Made by a program: the position numbers and the translations under genes. From Pseudomonas sp. R76 (lineage in GTDB: Bacteria > Pseudomonadota > Gammaproteobacteria > Pseudomonadales > Pseudomonadaceae): a DNA stretch of 64,000 nt. Position 1 is the first letter of the stretch. Each line of letters begins with the position of its first letter. Location of the stretch: the NCBI RefSeq assembly GCF_009834565.1, contig NZ_CP019428.1:4774001-4838000 (forward strand), written 5' to 3'. Positions 1 to 7,226 of this stretch are shown here, piece by piece. A model generated the notes under the pieces. It did no database searches. It was not told the origin of the DNA and saw only the letters and a list, made by a program, of their open reading frames with translations.

Positions 1-1
1 G

Positions 2-685
2 CCGTTGATCCGCAACGTGCTGTTCGTGACCATCTTTATCATCGCCGCCATCGTGGCGCTGGCGAACATGGGCATGAACGTTACGCCACTGCTGGCCGGT
101 GCCGGTGTGATCGGTATCGCCATCGGTTTTGGTGCTCAGTCGCTGGTGGCGGACTTGATCACCGGCCTGTTCATCATCATCGAAGACTCGCTGGCCATCG
201 ACGACTACGTGGATGTCGGCGGCCACCTCGGCACCGTCGAGGGCCTGACTATCCGTACCGTGCGCCTGCGCGACATCGACGGCATCGTGCACACCATTCC
301 GTTCAGCGAAATCAAGAGCATCAAGAACTACTCCCGCGAGTTCGGCTACGCGATCTTCCGGGTGGCGATCCCCTACAACATGGAAATCGACGACGCCATC
401 AAACTGATGCGCGATGTCGGCCAGAAAATGCGCAACGACCCACTGCAACGCCGCAACATCTGGTCGCCGCTGGAGATTCAGGGCGTGGAAAGCTTTGAGT
501 CCGGTAGCGCGATCCTGCGGGCGCGGTTCAAGACCGCACCGATCAAGCAGTGGGAAGTGTCGCGGGCGTTCAACCTGGCGCTCAAGCGTCAGCTGGATGA
601 AGCCGGGCTCGACCTGGCGACGCCGCGCTTGAGTGTGCAGGTGGTCACCGCCGGCACCGTGCAGGAGAAAGAACCACAACAATAA
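2..685 (+). CDS. MscS-family mechanosensitive ion channel, C-terminal part
   Basis: The reading frame enters from the left edge, so this is the C-terminal portion of a small-conductance mechanosensitive channel-type protein of the inner membrane. Visible parts are a membrane helix (about residues 5-22 of the fragment), the pore-lining helix rich in Gly and Ala (AGVIGIAIGFGAQSLVADL, the MscS TM3 signature), then the beta domain (VGGHLGTVEGLTIRTVRLRD) and the alpha/beta cytoplasmic domain. The C-terminus is complete at a TAA. The family opens on membrane tension and protects against osmotic downshock. The missing N-terminal part could carry extra domains, so the MscS, MscM or KefA-like subtype cannot be decided. 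The next gene starts 16 bp downstream on the same strand. Confidence 0.9.
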   Translation, partial: PLIRNVLFVTIFIIAAIVALANMGMNVTPLLAGAGVIGIAIGFGAQSLVADLITGLFIIIEDSLAIDDYVDVGGHLGTVEGLTIRTVRLRDIDGIVHTIPFSEIKSIKNYSREFGYAIFRVAIPYNMEIDDAIKLMRDVGQKMRNDPLQRRNIWSPLEIQGVESFESGSAILRARFKTAPIKQWEVSRAFNLALKRQLDEAGLDLATPRLSVQVVTAGTVQEKEPQQ

Positions 686-701
686 AGAGGGAGAGGTACT
701 T

Positions 702-2048
702 ATGCGTTTGAACGGTCTGACACACCCATGGGTTTTCGGCATGCTCTGCGGGCTCGCCAGCAGCGCAGTGATTGCCGCCAGCAGCGGCCAGGAGAGCGCC
801 CGGGAGGAAATCGCCGCCCAGGCAAAAAGCCTTGAACCGGCGTTACTGGAAACCCGCCGCGATATCCATGCCCATCCTGAACTGGGCAATACCGAAACCC
901 GCACCGCCGAACTGGTTGCCAAGCAATTGCGCGAGTTGGGCCTTGAGGTAAAAACCGGCGTGGCGCGCGCCGGCGTCGTCGCGATCTTGAAGGGCGCCCT
1001 GCCCGGCCCGACCGTGGCCCTTCGCGCGGACATGGATGCACTGCCGGTCAAGGAAGTCGCCGACCTGCCGTTCGCCTCCAAGGCCAAAGGCACTTACTTG
1101 GGCAAGGAAGTCGACGTGATGCACGCCTGCGGCCACGACGCCCACACCGCGATCCTGCTGAGCACGGCAAAAATCCTCACCGGCATGCGCGACCGCCTGC
1201 CGGGCACCGTGGTGTTTTATTTCCAGCCGGCCGAAGAAGGCCCGAGCGACTTTATCCCCGACGGCAAAAACACCTGGGGCGCGAAGATGATGGTGCAGGA
1301 AGGCGTGATGAAAGCGCCCAAGCCAGACGCCGTATTCGGCCTGCATGTGTGGGCCGGTGTACCCGCCGGGCAGATCGCCTATCGCCCGGGGCCGACCCTG
1401 GCCAGCTCCGATGACCTGCGCATCAAAATCCTCGGCAAGCAGACCCACGCCGGGCGCCCCTGGGACGGCATCGACCCGATCACCGTCGGCGCGCAGACCA
1501 TTGTCGGCCTGCAAACCGTGGTCAGCCGTCGCACCGACATCTCGTCATTTCCGTCGGTGGTGAGCATCGGCACCATCAATGGCGGCACTCGCTACAACAT
1601 CATCCCCGAGTCGGTGGACATGAGCGGCACCATTCGCTCCTACGACTACGGCATTCGCCAGAAGCTGCACGCGGACGTGCGCCAGACCGTGGAGAAAATC
1701 GCGGAAAGTGGCGGCGCCAAGGCTGAAGTCACGATCATCGAGAAGTACGACCCGACCATCAACAACCCGGCACTCACCGAGAAAATGCTGCCGAGCCTGC
1801 GCTGGGCGGCCAAGGATGATGTGGTGCAAGGCCCGCTGGTGGGCGGTGCCGAGGACTTCTCGTTCTATGCCAAGGAAGCGCCGGGGCTGTTTGTGTTCCT
1901 GGGGGTGACGCCGAGGGATCAGGACATGAGCAAGGCGGCGCCGAACCATAATCCGGGGTTCTTCGTGGATGAGTCGGCGTTGGTGGTGGGGGTCAGAACG
2001 TTGGCGTCGTTGGCGACGGATTACCTGTACACCAACCCACCGCAGTAG
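702..2048 (+). CDS. M20-family amidohydrolase, exported
   Basis: A 448-residue metal-dependent amidohydrolase/carboxypeptidase of peptidase family M20D (hippurate hydrolase/IAA-amino acid hydrolase type). The N-terminus has a signal peptide-like stretch (positive start, hydrophobic 10-24, AIAAS-like end), so it probably acts in the periplasm. Metal-binding motifs are visible: RADMDALPV, HACGHDAHTA, and the acidic pair in QPAEEGP. The central dimerisation domain contains HAGRPWDGIDP. The ATG at 702 was chosen because a purine-rich AGAGGGAGAGG Shine-Dalgarno lies just upstream; in-frame upstream codons would overlap the channel gene. It is probably co-transcribed with the MscS-type gene. The natural substrate (an N-acyl or amide-linked amino acid) cannot be read from sequence. 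The last 200 bases shift to G-rich codons. Confidence 0.9.
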   Translation: MRLNGLTHPWVFGMLCGLASSAVIAASSGQESAREEIAAQAKSLEPALLETRRDIHAHPELGNTETRTAELVAKQLRELGLEVKTGVARAGVVAILKGALPGPTVALRADMDALPVKEVADLPFASKAKGTYLGKEVDVMHACGHDAHTAILLSTAKILTGMRDRLPGTVVFYFQPAEEGPSDFIPDGKNTWGAKMMVQEGVMKAPKPDAVFGLHVWAGVPAGQIAYRPGPTLASSDDLRIKILGKQTHAGRPWDGIDPITVGAQTIVGLQTVVSRRTDISSFPSVVSIGTINGGTRYNIIPESVDMSGTIRSYDYGIRQKLHADVRQTVEKIAESGGAKAEVTIIEKYDPTINNPALTEKMLPSLRWAAKDDVVQGPLVGGAEDFSFYAKEAPGLFVFLGVTPRDQDMSKAAPNHNPGFFVDESALVVGVRTLASLATDYLYTNPPQ

Positions 2049-2057
2049 GGCTTTTTA

Positions 2058-2147
2058 TGTGGGAGCGGGCTTGCCCGCGATAGCGGTGTATCAGTCGCCG
2101 AATAGTTAGACTGATACGCCCTCATCGCGGGCAAGCCCGCTCCCACA
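2058..2147. repeat. REP pair (type with GGGCTTGCCCGC core)
   Basis: Two inverted copies of the element TGTGGGAGCGGGCTTGCCCG face each other (2058-2082 and 2123-2147) around a shorter imperfect inverted stem. It lies between two convergent genes, the amidohydrolase and the mbtH-like gene, where such a stem can act as a bidirectional transcript end. Related units occur at 27227, 35198, 58319 and 60022. Confidence 0.85.
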
Positions 2148-2163
2148 TTGGGTTTGCAGTGCT

Positions 2164-2388
2164 TCAGCCGGCCAGCGCAGCGCCATCCATCTTCTGGCGC
2201 AGGCTCAATGGGCGCATATCCGTCCAGACTTCCTCGATGTAAGCCAGGCACTCTTTCTTCATGCCGCTCTTGCCCACGGTGCGCCAGCCTTCCGGCACGG
2301 CCTTGTAGTCAGGCCAGATGGAATACTGTTCTTCGTGGTTGACCACTACCTGAAACAGGATGTCGTCGCGGTCAAATACTGAGGTCAT
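2164..2388 (-). CDS. MbtH-like NRPS accessory protein
   Basis: A 74-residue MbtH-family protein, a cytoplasmic cofactor that binds and activates adenylation domains of non-ribosomal peptide synthetases. The family signature is intact: [10 protein letters not shown] (residues 17-26), GWRTVG (34-39) and TDMRPLSLR near the C-terminus. It lies 83 bp downstream of pvdH, the same arrangement as PA2412-pvdH in P. aeruginosa, where the protein is needed for pyoverdine production. A PvdS-type promoter box overlaps the end of pvdH (2451-2474), so it may have its own iron-starvation promoter in addition to read-through. The likely partners are PvdL and the other pyoverdine synthetases. Confidence 0.95.
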   Translation of the reverse strand: MTSVFDRDDILFQVVVNHEEQYSIWPDYKAVPEGWRTVGKSGMKKECLAYIEEVWTDMRPLSLRQKMDGAALAG

Positions 2389-2450
2389 TGCTGTTCTCCA
2401 TCGCTTATAGGGCTGGCTGCGCACCACGCGCAGCGCTGATATCTGTAGAA

Positions 2451-2474
2451 ACGTACCAAGCGTGCGAAAAATTA
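2451..2474 (-). promoter_or_regulatory. PvdS-type iron-starvation box for the mbtH-like gene
   Basis: On the minus strand TAATT is followed after exactly 16 bases by CGT, matching the Pseudomonas iron-starvation sigma factor pattern TAAAT-N16/17-CGT with one change. The -35-like element includes the TAA stop codon of pvdH, and the box ends 63 bp before the mbtH start codon. The same geometry is seen before pvdH and pvdG. Confidence 0.6.
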
Positions 2475-3884
2475 GAGGCTGACGACCGCTGCCGCCAAGG
2501 CGCGTCCGAAGATCTCGGCCACCTGGTCGATTTGGGCGGCGGTGATGACCAGCGGAGGCAAGAAGCGCACGACGCTGCCATGCCGCCCGCCCAGCTCCAG
2601 GATCAGGCCGCGCTTGAGGCATTCGCGCTGCACCAGCGGCGCCAGTTGGCGATGCACCGGTGGGTGGCCCTGGCTATCGGGCGCGCCGTTCGGGTCCACC
2701 AGTTCCACGCCGAGCATCAGCCCGCGCCCACGAATATCCCCCAGTTGCGGGAAGTCGCGCTGCAGGATGCGCAGGTGCTCACCGAGACGCTCGCCCATGG
2801 CCGCCGCGTGGCCGGCCAGGTCGTGCTCCTTGAGGTAGCGCATTACCGCCGAACCCGCCGCCATCGCCATCTGGTTGCCCCGGAACGTCCCGGCATGCGC
2901 GCCCGGCAACCACGTGTCGAGCCAGTCGCGATACACCACCACCGCCAACGGCAAGCTGCCGCCGATGGCCTTGGACATCACCACCACATCCGGAATGATG
3001 CCGGCGTGTTCGAAAGCAAACATTTTGCCGGTGCGACCGAAACCACTCTGGATTTCATCGACGATCAACGCCACGCCCGCCTGCTCGGTGATGCGCCGCA
3101 GGCCGCGCAGCCAGTCGAGATCGGCGGGGATCACACCGCCCTCGCCCTGCACCACCTCGACAATCACCGCCGCCGGCAACAACACCCCGGCTTCGGGGTC
3201 ATTGAGCAGGTTTTCCAGGTAATGCAGGTTGACCCGCACACCTTCCGCGCCGCCCAGGCCGAAGGGGCAACGGTAATCGTAGGGATACGGCAGGAATTGC
3301 ACGCCGTTACCGAGCAAGGCGCCCAAAGGTTTTTTCGGCCCCAGGCTGCCCATCAGGCTCAGCGCGCCTTGGCTCATGCCGTGATAACCGCCCTGGAAGG
3401 ACAACACCGTGCTGCGACCGGTGGCGGTGCGCACCAGCTTCAACGCGGCTTCGACGGCGTCTGTGCCGGTAGGGCCGCAGAACTGGATTTTCGCTTCCCG
3501 CGCCAGCTCAGCGGGCAACAGGCCGAACAGGTCTTGTACGAACTGGTCTTTGACCGGGGTGGTCAGGTCGAGGGTGTGCAGCGGCAGTTCGTCGCTGAGC
3601 ACTTGTTGAATGGCTTCGATCACCACCGGGTGGTTGTGGCCCAGCGCCAACGTGCCGGCGCCGGCCAGGCAGTCGATGAAACTGCGGCCCTCCACGTCCT
3701 CCACGTAGATACCCTTGGCGCGTTTGAGCGCCAGGGGAATGCGCCGAGGGTAACTGCGAGCGTTGGATTCCTGCTGGCGCTGGCGGGCCAGCAACGGGGT
3801 TTCTTCGAACTGGTAGAGCGTTTCCACGGGTGCCGGGCTGGCGTGCACCGGGGCGTCTTCGATACGGCTGGTAGCGACTGACAT
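2472..3884 (-). CDS. pvdH: L-2,4-diaminobutyrate:2-oxoglutarate aminotransferase PvdH
   Basis: A 470-residue class III PLP-dependent aminotransferase, the length of P. aeruginosa PvdH (469). It makes L-2,4-diaminobutyrate from aspartate semialdehyde; Dab is the third residue activated by PvdL for the pyoverdine chromophore. Visible features are the cofactor loop [23 protein letters not shown], the [11 protein letters not shown] motif and the PLP lysine in [15 protein letters not shown]. The ATG at 3884 was chosen because GAGGGA lies seven bases upstream; a TTG 15 bases earlier would itself overlap that Shine-Dalgarno. A strong PvdS-type promoter (TAAAT-N16-CGT) lies 75-98 bp upstream. It is likely co-transcribed with the mbtH-like gene. 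A generic diaminobutyrate aminotransferase is the alternative, but context makes PvdH most likely. Confidence 0.93.
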   Translation of the reverse strand: MSVATSRIEDAPVHASPAPVETLYQFEETPLLARQRQQESNARSYPRRIPLALKRAKGIYVEDVEGRSFIDCLAGAGTLALGHNHPVVIEAIQQVLSDELPLHTLDLTTPVKDQFVQDLFGLLPAELAREAKIQFCGPTGTDAVEAALKLVRTATGRSTVLSFQGGYHGMSQGALSLMGSLGPKKPLGALLGNGVQFLPYPYDYRCPFGLGGAEGVRVNLHYLENLLNDPEAGVLLPAAVIVEVVQGEGGVIPADLDWLRGLRRITEQAGVALIVDEIQSGFGRTGKMFAFEHAGIIPDVVVMSKAIGGSLPLAVVVYRDWLDTWLPGAHAGTFRGNQMAMAAGSAVMRYLKEHDLAGHAAAMGERLGEHLRILQRDFPQLGDIRGRGLMLGVELVDPNGAPDSQGHPPVHRQLAPLVQRECLKRGLILELGGRHGSVVRFLPPLVITAAQIDQVAEIFGRALAAAVVSL

Positions 3885-3958
3885 CTCTCGATCCCTCAAT
3901 ACGCGGGTGGGGTGACCAAACTGCCGATCCGCGCATGTGCGGATTTCATGTTCTGGAG

Positions 3959-3982
3959 ACGCACCAGCGGTTGGGGGATTTA
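3959..3982 (-). promoter_or_regulatory. PvdS-type iron-starvation box for pvdH
   Basis: The minus strand reads TAAAT, 16 bases, CGT: a perfect match to the PvdS-dependent promoter pattern. It ends 74 bp before the pvdH start codon, so pvdH should be induced by iron limitation through the PvdS sigma factor encoded at 26662 in this window. Confidence 0.75.
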
Positions 3983-4013
3983 GGCTTGTTGTGGTTTTTG
4001 ATCACTGACAGTT

Positions 4014-4133
4014 GATCGTTCCCACGCTCCGCGTGGGAATGCATCCCGTGACGCTCCGCGTCACCAGAATTTCACTGACAGCGGGACGCCGAGCGTCCGT
4101 GGTGGCATTCCCACGCAGAGCGTGGGAACGATC
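4014..4133. repeat. REPIN (GATCGTTCCCACGC-type inverted pair)
   Basis: The element starts GATCGTTCCCACGCTCCGCG and ends with the complementary GCGTGGGAACGATC. Inside are the secondary stems GACGCTCCGCGTC and GGGACGCCGAGCGTCC. It is one of four complete and one partial copies of this family in the window (33210, 43916, 58373, 58949). It ends 8 bp from the stop codon of the amidase gene and could stabilise or end that transcript. Confidence 0.85.
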
Positions 4134-4141
4134 AGCAGCCT

Positions 4142-4909
4142 TCACATCCCGCGATACCGCTCATTCAACGCATACAAAATCGCACACGTCTCCCCATCCA
4201 GAACCCCGGAATAATCGCGGCTGCGAAAATGCATCTGAAACGCCCGCGTGCGCAGCGCAAACGCCTGGCGATTCTGCGCCGGCTTATACCCATAGCGCTG
4301 AAAGGCCCGCTCCACCTCGACCTCCGGCGGCAACCCAAGGCAAAACCGGCGCTGATACATCGCCCGCGTCGACTCATCAAACCAGGCCCCGATCCCGGCC
4401 TCGAACAAACACCGCCAAGGCAACCGCGGCCCCGGATCACTCTTGCGCCAGTACGCCACATCCGAATGCCCGAGAATGTCCGTCGGGCCTAGCTGTGGGT
4501 AGCGCCCAAGCAGGTCGCGAACCAAGGCCACCAACACATCTATTTGCTCCTCAGCGTACGCAGGAAAGGTAAACACCCCGCCATCATCGCGGGCCAAATT
4601 GACCATCTCGATGCCAATGGATCGGCTATTAAGATTATCCCGCCCAACCCAATGGCTCACCCCGGCATGCCAGGCGCGCTTATCCTCGTCCACCAGACGA
4701 AACGCGCGCAATTCGTCATAGCCCATGGCGCGGTAGCCGGGGTCATCAGGATCGGGCAGCAGATAGTGAGCGCTGACACCGTCTTGCGTCAGCGTACGCA
4801 ACGATGAGGCAAAGGGCGCTGCGGTGTAGTGCAGGATCACTTGCCCCACGGGCTCGCCGTTGCGTTGATTGAAATCCCTGGCCGGGAAACTGCTATCGAT
4901 AACCAACAT
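4142..4909 (-). CDS. N-acetylmuramoyl-L-alanine amidase, AmpDh3-like
   Basis: A 255-residue zinc amidase of the AmpD/Amidase_2 family that cleaves the bond between MurNAc and L-Ala in peptidoglycan. The N-terminal catalytic domain shows the zinc ligands in LHYTAAP, in the RAWHAGVSHW loop, and in GHSDVAYWRKSDPGP. The C-terminal about 80 residues form a peptidoglycan-binding-like domain (FQMHFRSRDYSGVLDGET). Length and C-terminal layout match P. aeruginosa AmpDh3 (255 aa), a homologue reported as a type VI secretion effector. No signal peptide or lipobox is visible, also as in AmpDh3. The ATG at 4909 was chosen over one at 4942 because AAGGACGG lies just upstream. No immunity or secretion gene is adjacent. 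Confidence 0.88.
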   Translation of the reverse strand: MLVIDSSFPARDFNQRNGEPVGQVILHYTAAPFASSLRTLTQDGVSAHYLLPDPDDPGYRAMGYDELRAFRLVDEDKRAWHAGVSHWVGRDNLNSRSIGIEMVNLARDDGGVFTFPAYAEEQIDVLVALVRDLLGRYPQLGPTDILGHSDVAYWRKSDPGPRLPWRCLFEAGIGAWFDESTRAMYQRRFCLGLPPEVEVERAFQRYGYKPAQNRQAFALRTRAFQMHFRSRDYSGVLDGETCAILYALNERYRGM

Positions 4910-4959
4910 AAGAACCGTCCTTTTCAGTACAGGCCGAGTCATTCAGCCCGTTCAAGCGC

Positions 4960-5007
4960 AAAAAAATTACCGCCATCCTGAAGCGCTGAACTTCAAAAAG
5001 GCGGTAA
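4960..5007 (-). terminator. Rho-independent terminator of the sensor kinase operon
   Basis: Reading the minus strand downstream of the kinase gene, GGCGGTAA pairs with TTACCGCC across a loop that itself contains a GAAG/CTTC stem. It is followed directly by a run of seven T. The position, about 25 bases past the kinase stop codon, is right for ending the two-gene transcript. Confidence 0.7.
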
Positions 5008-5031
5008 CTATTTGGCACATGAAAAGAGAGA

Positions 5032-6354
5032 TCAGTGTCGCAGCGGCATGCCCAGGTCTACCCGCAGGCCATCCGGCTGGCTGTCGAATTTCAACGAGCA
5101 GGAGCAGCGTTGCACGATAGCCTGCACAATCGCCAAACCCAGCCCGCAGCCCTCGCTGCTGCCATTGCGCCAGAAGCGTTGGGTCAGGTATTGCAGGTCC
5201 TCACTGGAGATTTGCTTGCCATGATCACGCACGCGGAACACCACCGTATCGGCAGTAGTGAATACATTCAGCTCCACGCGGGTATCACTCGGCGTGTGAC
5301 GCAGGGCGTTATCCAACAGGTTGCGCAAGGCTGCCACCGCCAGGGCCACCGGCATTTCCACCGGGGTTTCAGTCAGGTTGGCCGACAGGATCAAATCGAT
5401 ACGCCGATTGTCACCGGCATTGGCATCCTGGATCGCCAGGCGCGCAACCTGTTCGGCGCTGGATTGCAGGCCGTCATCAAACGACAGGCTGCCCTCCACC
5501 CGCGCCAGCAACAGCAATTGCTCCAGGGTCCGGTGCAGGCGGTCGGCGCCCTCTTCGGCGTGGGCCAGGGATTGGTCGCGGGCCGCGCCGTCGGTCATGC
5601 GCGCCACTTGCAGGTGGGTCTTGATCGCCGTCAGCGGGCTGCGCAACTCATGGGCCGCGTCACCGGTGAGACGGCGCTCACGTTCGATGGTCTTGGCGAT
5701 GCGTTGCAACAGTTGGTTCTGGGTGTCGAGCAGCGGTTTAAGTTCGCTGGGCAACGGGTGAATCTGCAGGGGTTCGAGGGAATCGGCACTGCGGCGCATC
5801 AACGCGTCACGCATGCGGTTGAGCGGCAACAGGCTTTGGCCGATGCCCAGCCACAGCAGGCCCAGGCAACCCAGCAAGGCCACGCCCACCGGCACCGACG
5901 CCGCCAGCAGGATCGACAGGTTCAGCGCCTCGCGCTCCACCTGACGGTCGGCCGTGGTGATCAGCAAATCACCGCGCGACAGGGTGAAGCTGCGCCAGCC
6001 CACACCGTCGATAATCTGGTCACGAAAGCCGCTTTTGCGCGACTCCAGGCCCTCGTCCGGGGTCATGTGGCTGCGCGCGAGGATTTCGCCGCGCAGAGAG
6101 CTGACCTGGCAGGCCATGCCGCCCGGTACGTTGAGTTGCTCGGTGCGCAAATGCGTCGTGCCGCCGGCCACGCTGGCCAGGCCCGGCATCTGCTCGGTCA
6201 GCCCGGCCACCATGCGTGCCGACGCCACCAGGCGCTGGTCGAGCGAGAACATCATCTGGTTGCGCAGATCGTTGAGCATCCAGGCCGCCGCCAGCAGCCA
6301 GATCAGCACAAAAGCGGCGCCCAGCTTGAACGTCAGGCGCAGGCGCAGGCTCAT
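5032..6354 (-). CDS. Sensor histidine kinase, QseC/PmrB type
   Basis: A 440-residue inner-membrane histidine kinase. Membrane helices at about 8-28 and 148-172 frame a periplasmic sensor domain of about 120 residues. HAMP-like and HisKA regions follow, with the phospho-acceptor H-box DAAHELRSPLTAIKTHLQVA, an N-box RNLLDNALRHTP and the G-boxes (VRDHGK, GCGLGLAIVQAIV). It is encoded directly after its response regulator, and the regulator's stop codon overlaps the kinase start. A GTG three bases upstream (6357) is an alternative start. It matches the arrangement PA2480/PA2479 next to the dsb genes of P. aeruginosa, so it may sense an envelope or redox signal. The stimulus cannot be read from sequence. 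Confidence 0.92.
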   Translation of the reverse strand: MSLRLRLTFKLGAAFVLIWLLAAAWMLNDLRNQMMFSLDQRLVASARMVAGLTEQMPGLASVAGGTTHLRTEQLNVPGGMACQVSSLRGEILARSHMTPDEGLESRKSGFRDQIIDGVGWRSFTLSRGDLLITTADRQVEREALNLSILLAASVPVGVALLGCLGLLWLGIGQSLLPLNRMRDALMRRSADSLEPLQIHPLPSELKPLLDTQNQLLQRIAKTIERERRLTGDAAHELRSPLTAIKTHLQVARMTDGAARDQSLAHAEEGADRLHRTLEQLLLLARVEGSLSFDDGLQSSAEQVARLAIQDANAGDNRRIDLILSANLTETPVEMPVALAVAALRNLLDNALRHTPSDTRVELNVFTTADTVVFRVRDHGKQISSEDLQYLTQRFWRNGSSEGCGLGLAIVQAIVQRCSCSLKFDSQPDGLRVDLGMPLRH

Positions 6355-7049
6355 CACGACGCGTTGTCTCCCTCATCCACCGCGCCGCCGTCCGCCGTGC
6401 CCAGGCGATAACCAAGGCCGCGCACGGTCTCGACGATGCCATTGCCCAATTTGCGCCGCAGGTGATGGATATGCACGTTGAGGGCGTTGCTTTCCAGTTC
6501 GTCGTTAAAACCGTAGACGCTGTCCTTGAGCTGCTCGCTGGACAGCACCCGGCCCTTGTTGTGCAACAGCGCTTGCAACAAGGCTTGTTCGCGACGGGAA
6601 AGGTCCACCGGCTCGCCCGCCAGGAAGGTTTCGCGACTGCTCGGGTCATAGGCCAGCCGGCCGTGTTCGATCAGGTTGACCCGGCGCCCCGCCACGCGCC
6701 GCAGCAGGGTTTGCAGGCGGGCGGCGAGTTCGCGCAGGTCGAAGGGTTTGAGCAGGTAGTCGTCGGCGCCGGCTTGCAGGCCATCGACGCGGTTGGTCAC
6801 CGAATCACGCGCGGTGAGGATCAGAACCGGAATTTCCAGGCCTTGGCTGCGTTGTTGCTGCAGCAGCTTGAGGCCGTCTTCGTCGGGCAAACCGAGGTCG
6901 AGCACCATGATGTCGAACGTAGCCGCCTTGAGCATCGCCCGCGCAGCGGCTGCGGTGGCCACGCGCTCGACGGTAAAGCCCTGGGCGCCGAGGCCGGCCA
7001 CGATGCCGCTGGCGATCAGTTCGTCGTCTTCACAGACCAGTACGTGCAT
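6354..7049 (-). CDS. OmpR-family response regulator
   Basis: A 231-residue two-component regulator. The receiver domain (1-120) has the acidic pair EDD at 8-10, the phospho-acceptor Asp in VLDLGLPDEDG, the Thr in ILTARDS and the Lys in LLKPFDL. The C-terminal winged-helix DNA-binding domain (about 130-220) ends in the typical NVHIHHLRRKLG...VRGLGYRLG. It pairs with the kinase encoded just downstream and is divergent from dsbD. An 11-bp direct repeat at 7160-7181 in the shared promoter region is the likely binding site, suggesting control of the disulfide module and possibly of itself. Confidence 0.93.
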   Translation of the reverse strand: MHVLVCEDDELIASGIVAGLGAQGFTVERVATAAAARAMLKAATFDIMVLDLGLPDEDGLKLLQQQRSQGLEIPVLILTARDSVTNRVDGLQAGADDYLLKPFDLRELAARLQTLLRRVAGRRVNLIEHGRLAYDPSSRETFLAGEPVDLSRREQALLQALLHNKGRVLSSEQLKDSVYGFNDELESNALNVHIHHLRRKLGNGIVETVRGLGYRLGTADGGAVDEGDNAS

Positions 7050-7159
7050 GGTTAACCCTTCATGAAAGATGGGGAGAATTAAAGGTGCCGAGGATTAAGC
7101 GCCGATTATGCCGCGAAAAGACGCGCGCCCTGCGCTTCCCTTCACTTTAGAATAGCCAC

Positions 7160-7181
7160 CGGTTAATCATCGGTTAATCAG
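7160..7181 (+). promoter_or_regulatory. Direct repeat, likely response-regulator site at the dsbD promoter
   Basis: CGGTTAATCAT is followed immediately by CGGTTAATCAG: two 11-bp units in tandem, one helical turn apart, the usual spacing for OmpR/PmrA/QseB-type dimers. It lies 45 bp before the dsbD start codon and 111 bp upstream of the divergent regulator gene. Confidence 0.6.
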
Positions 7182-7226
7182 CACCACACATTGTGTGCCT
7201 AACTTGCAACGAACTAAGGCTCGTCC

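Noticed and set aside
3900..4141. Regularly spaced palindromes as a CRISPR array
   Set aside because: The repeats are REPIN units, inverted and self-complementary, scattered singly over the window without uniform spacers or cas genes.
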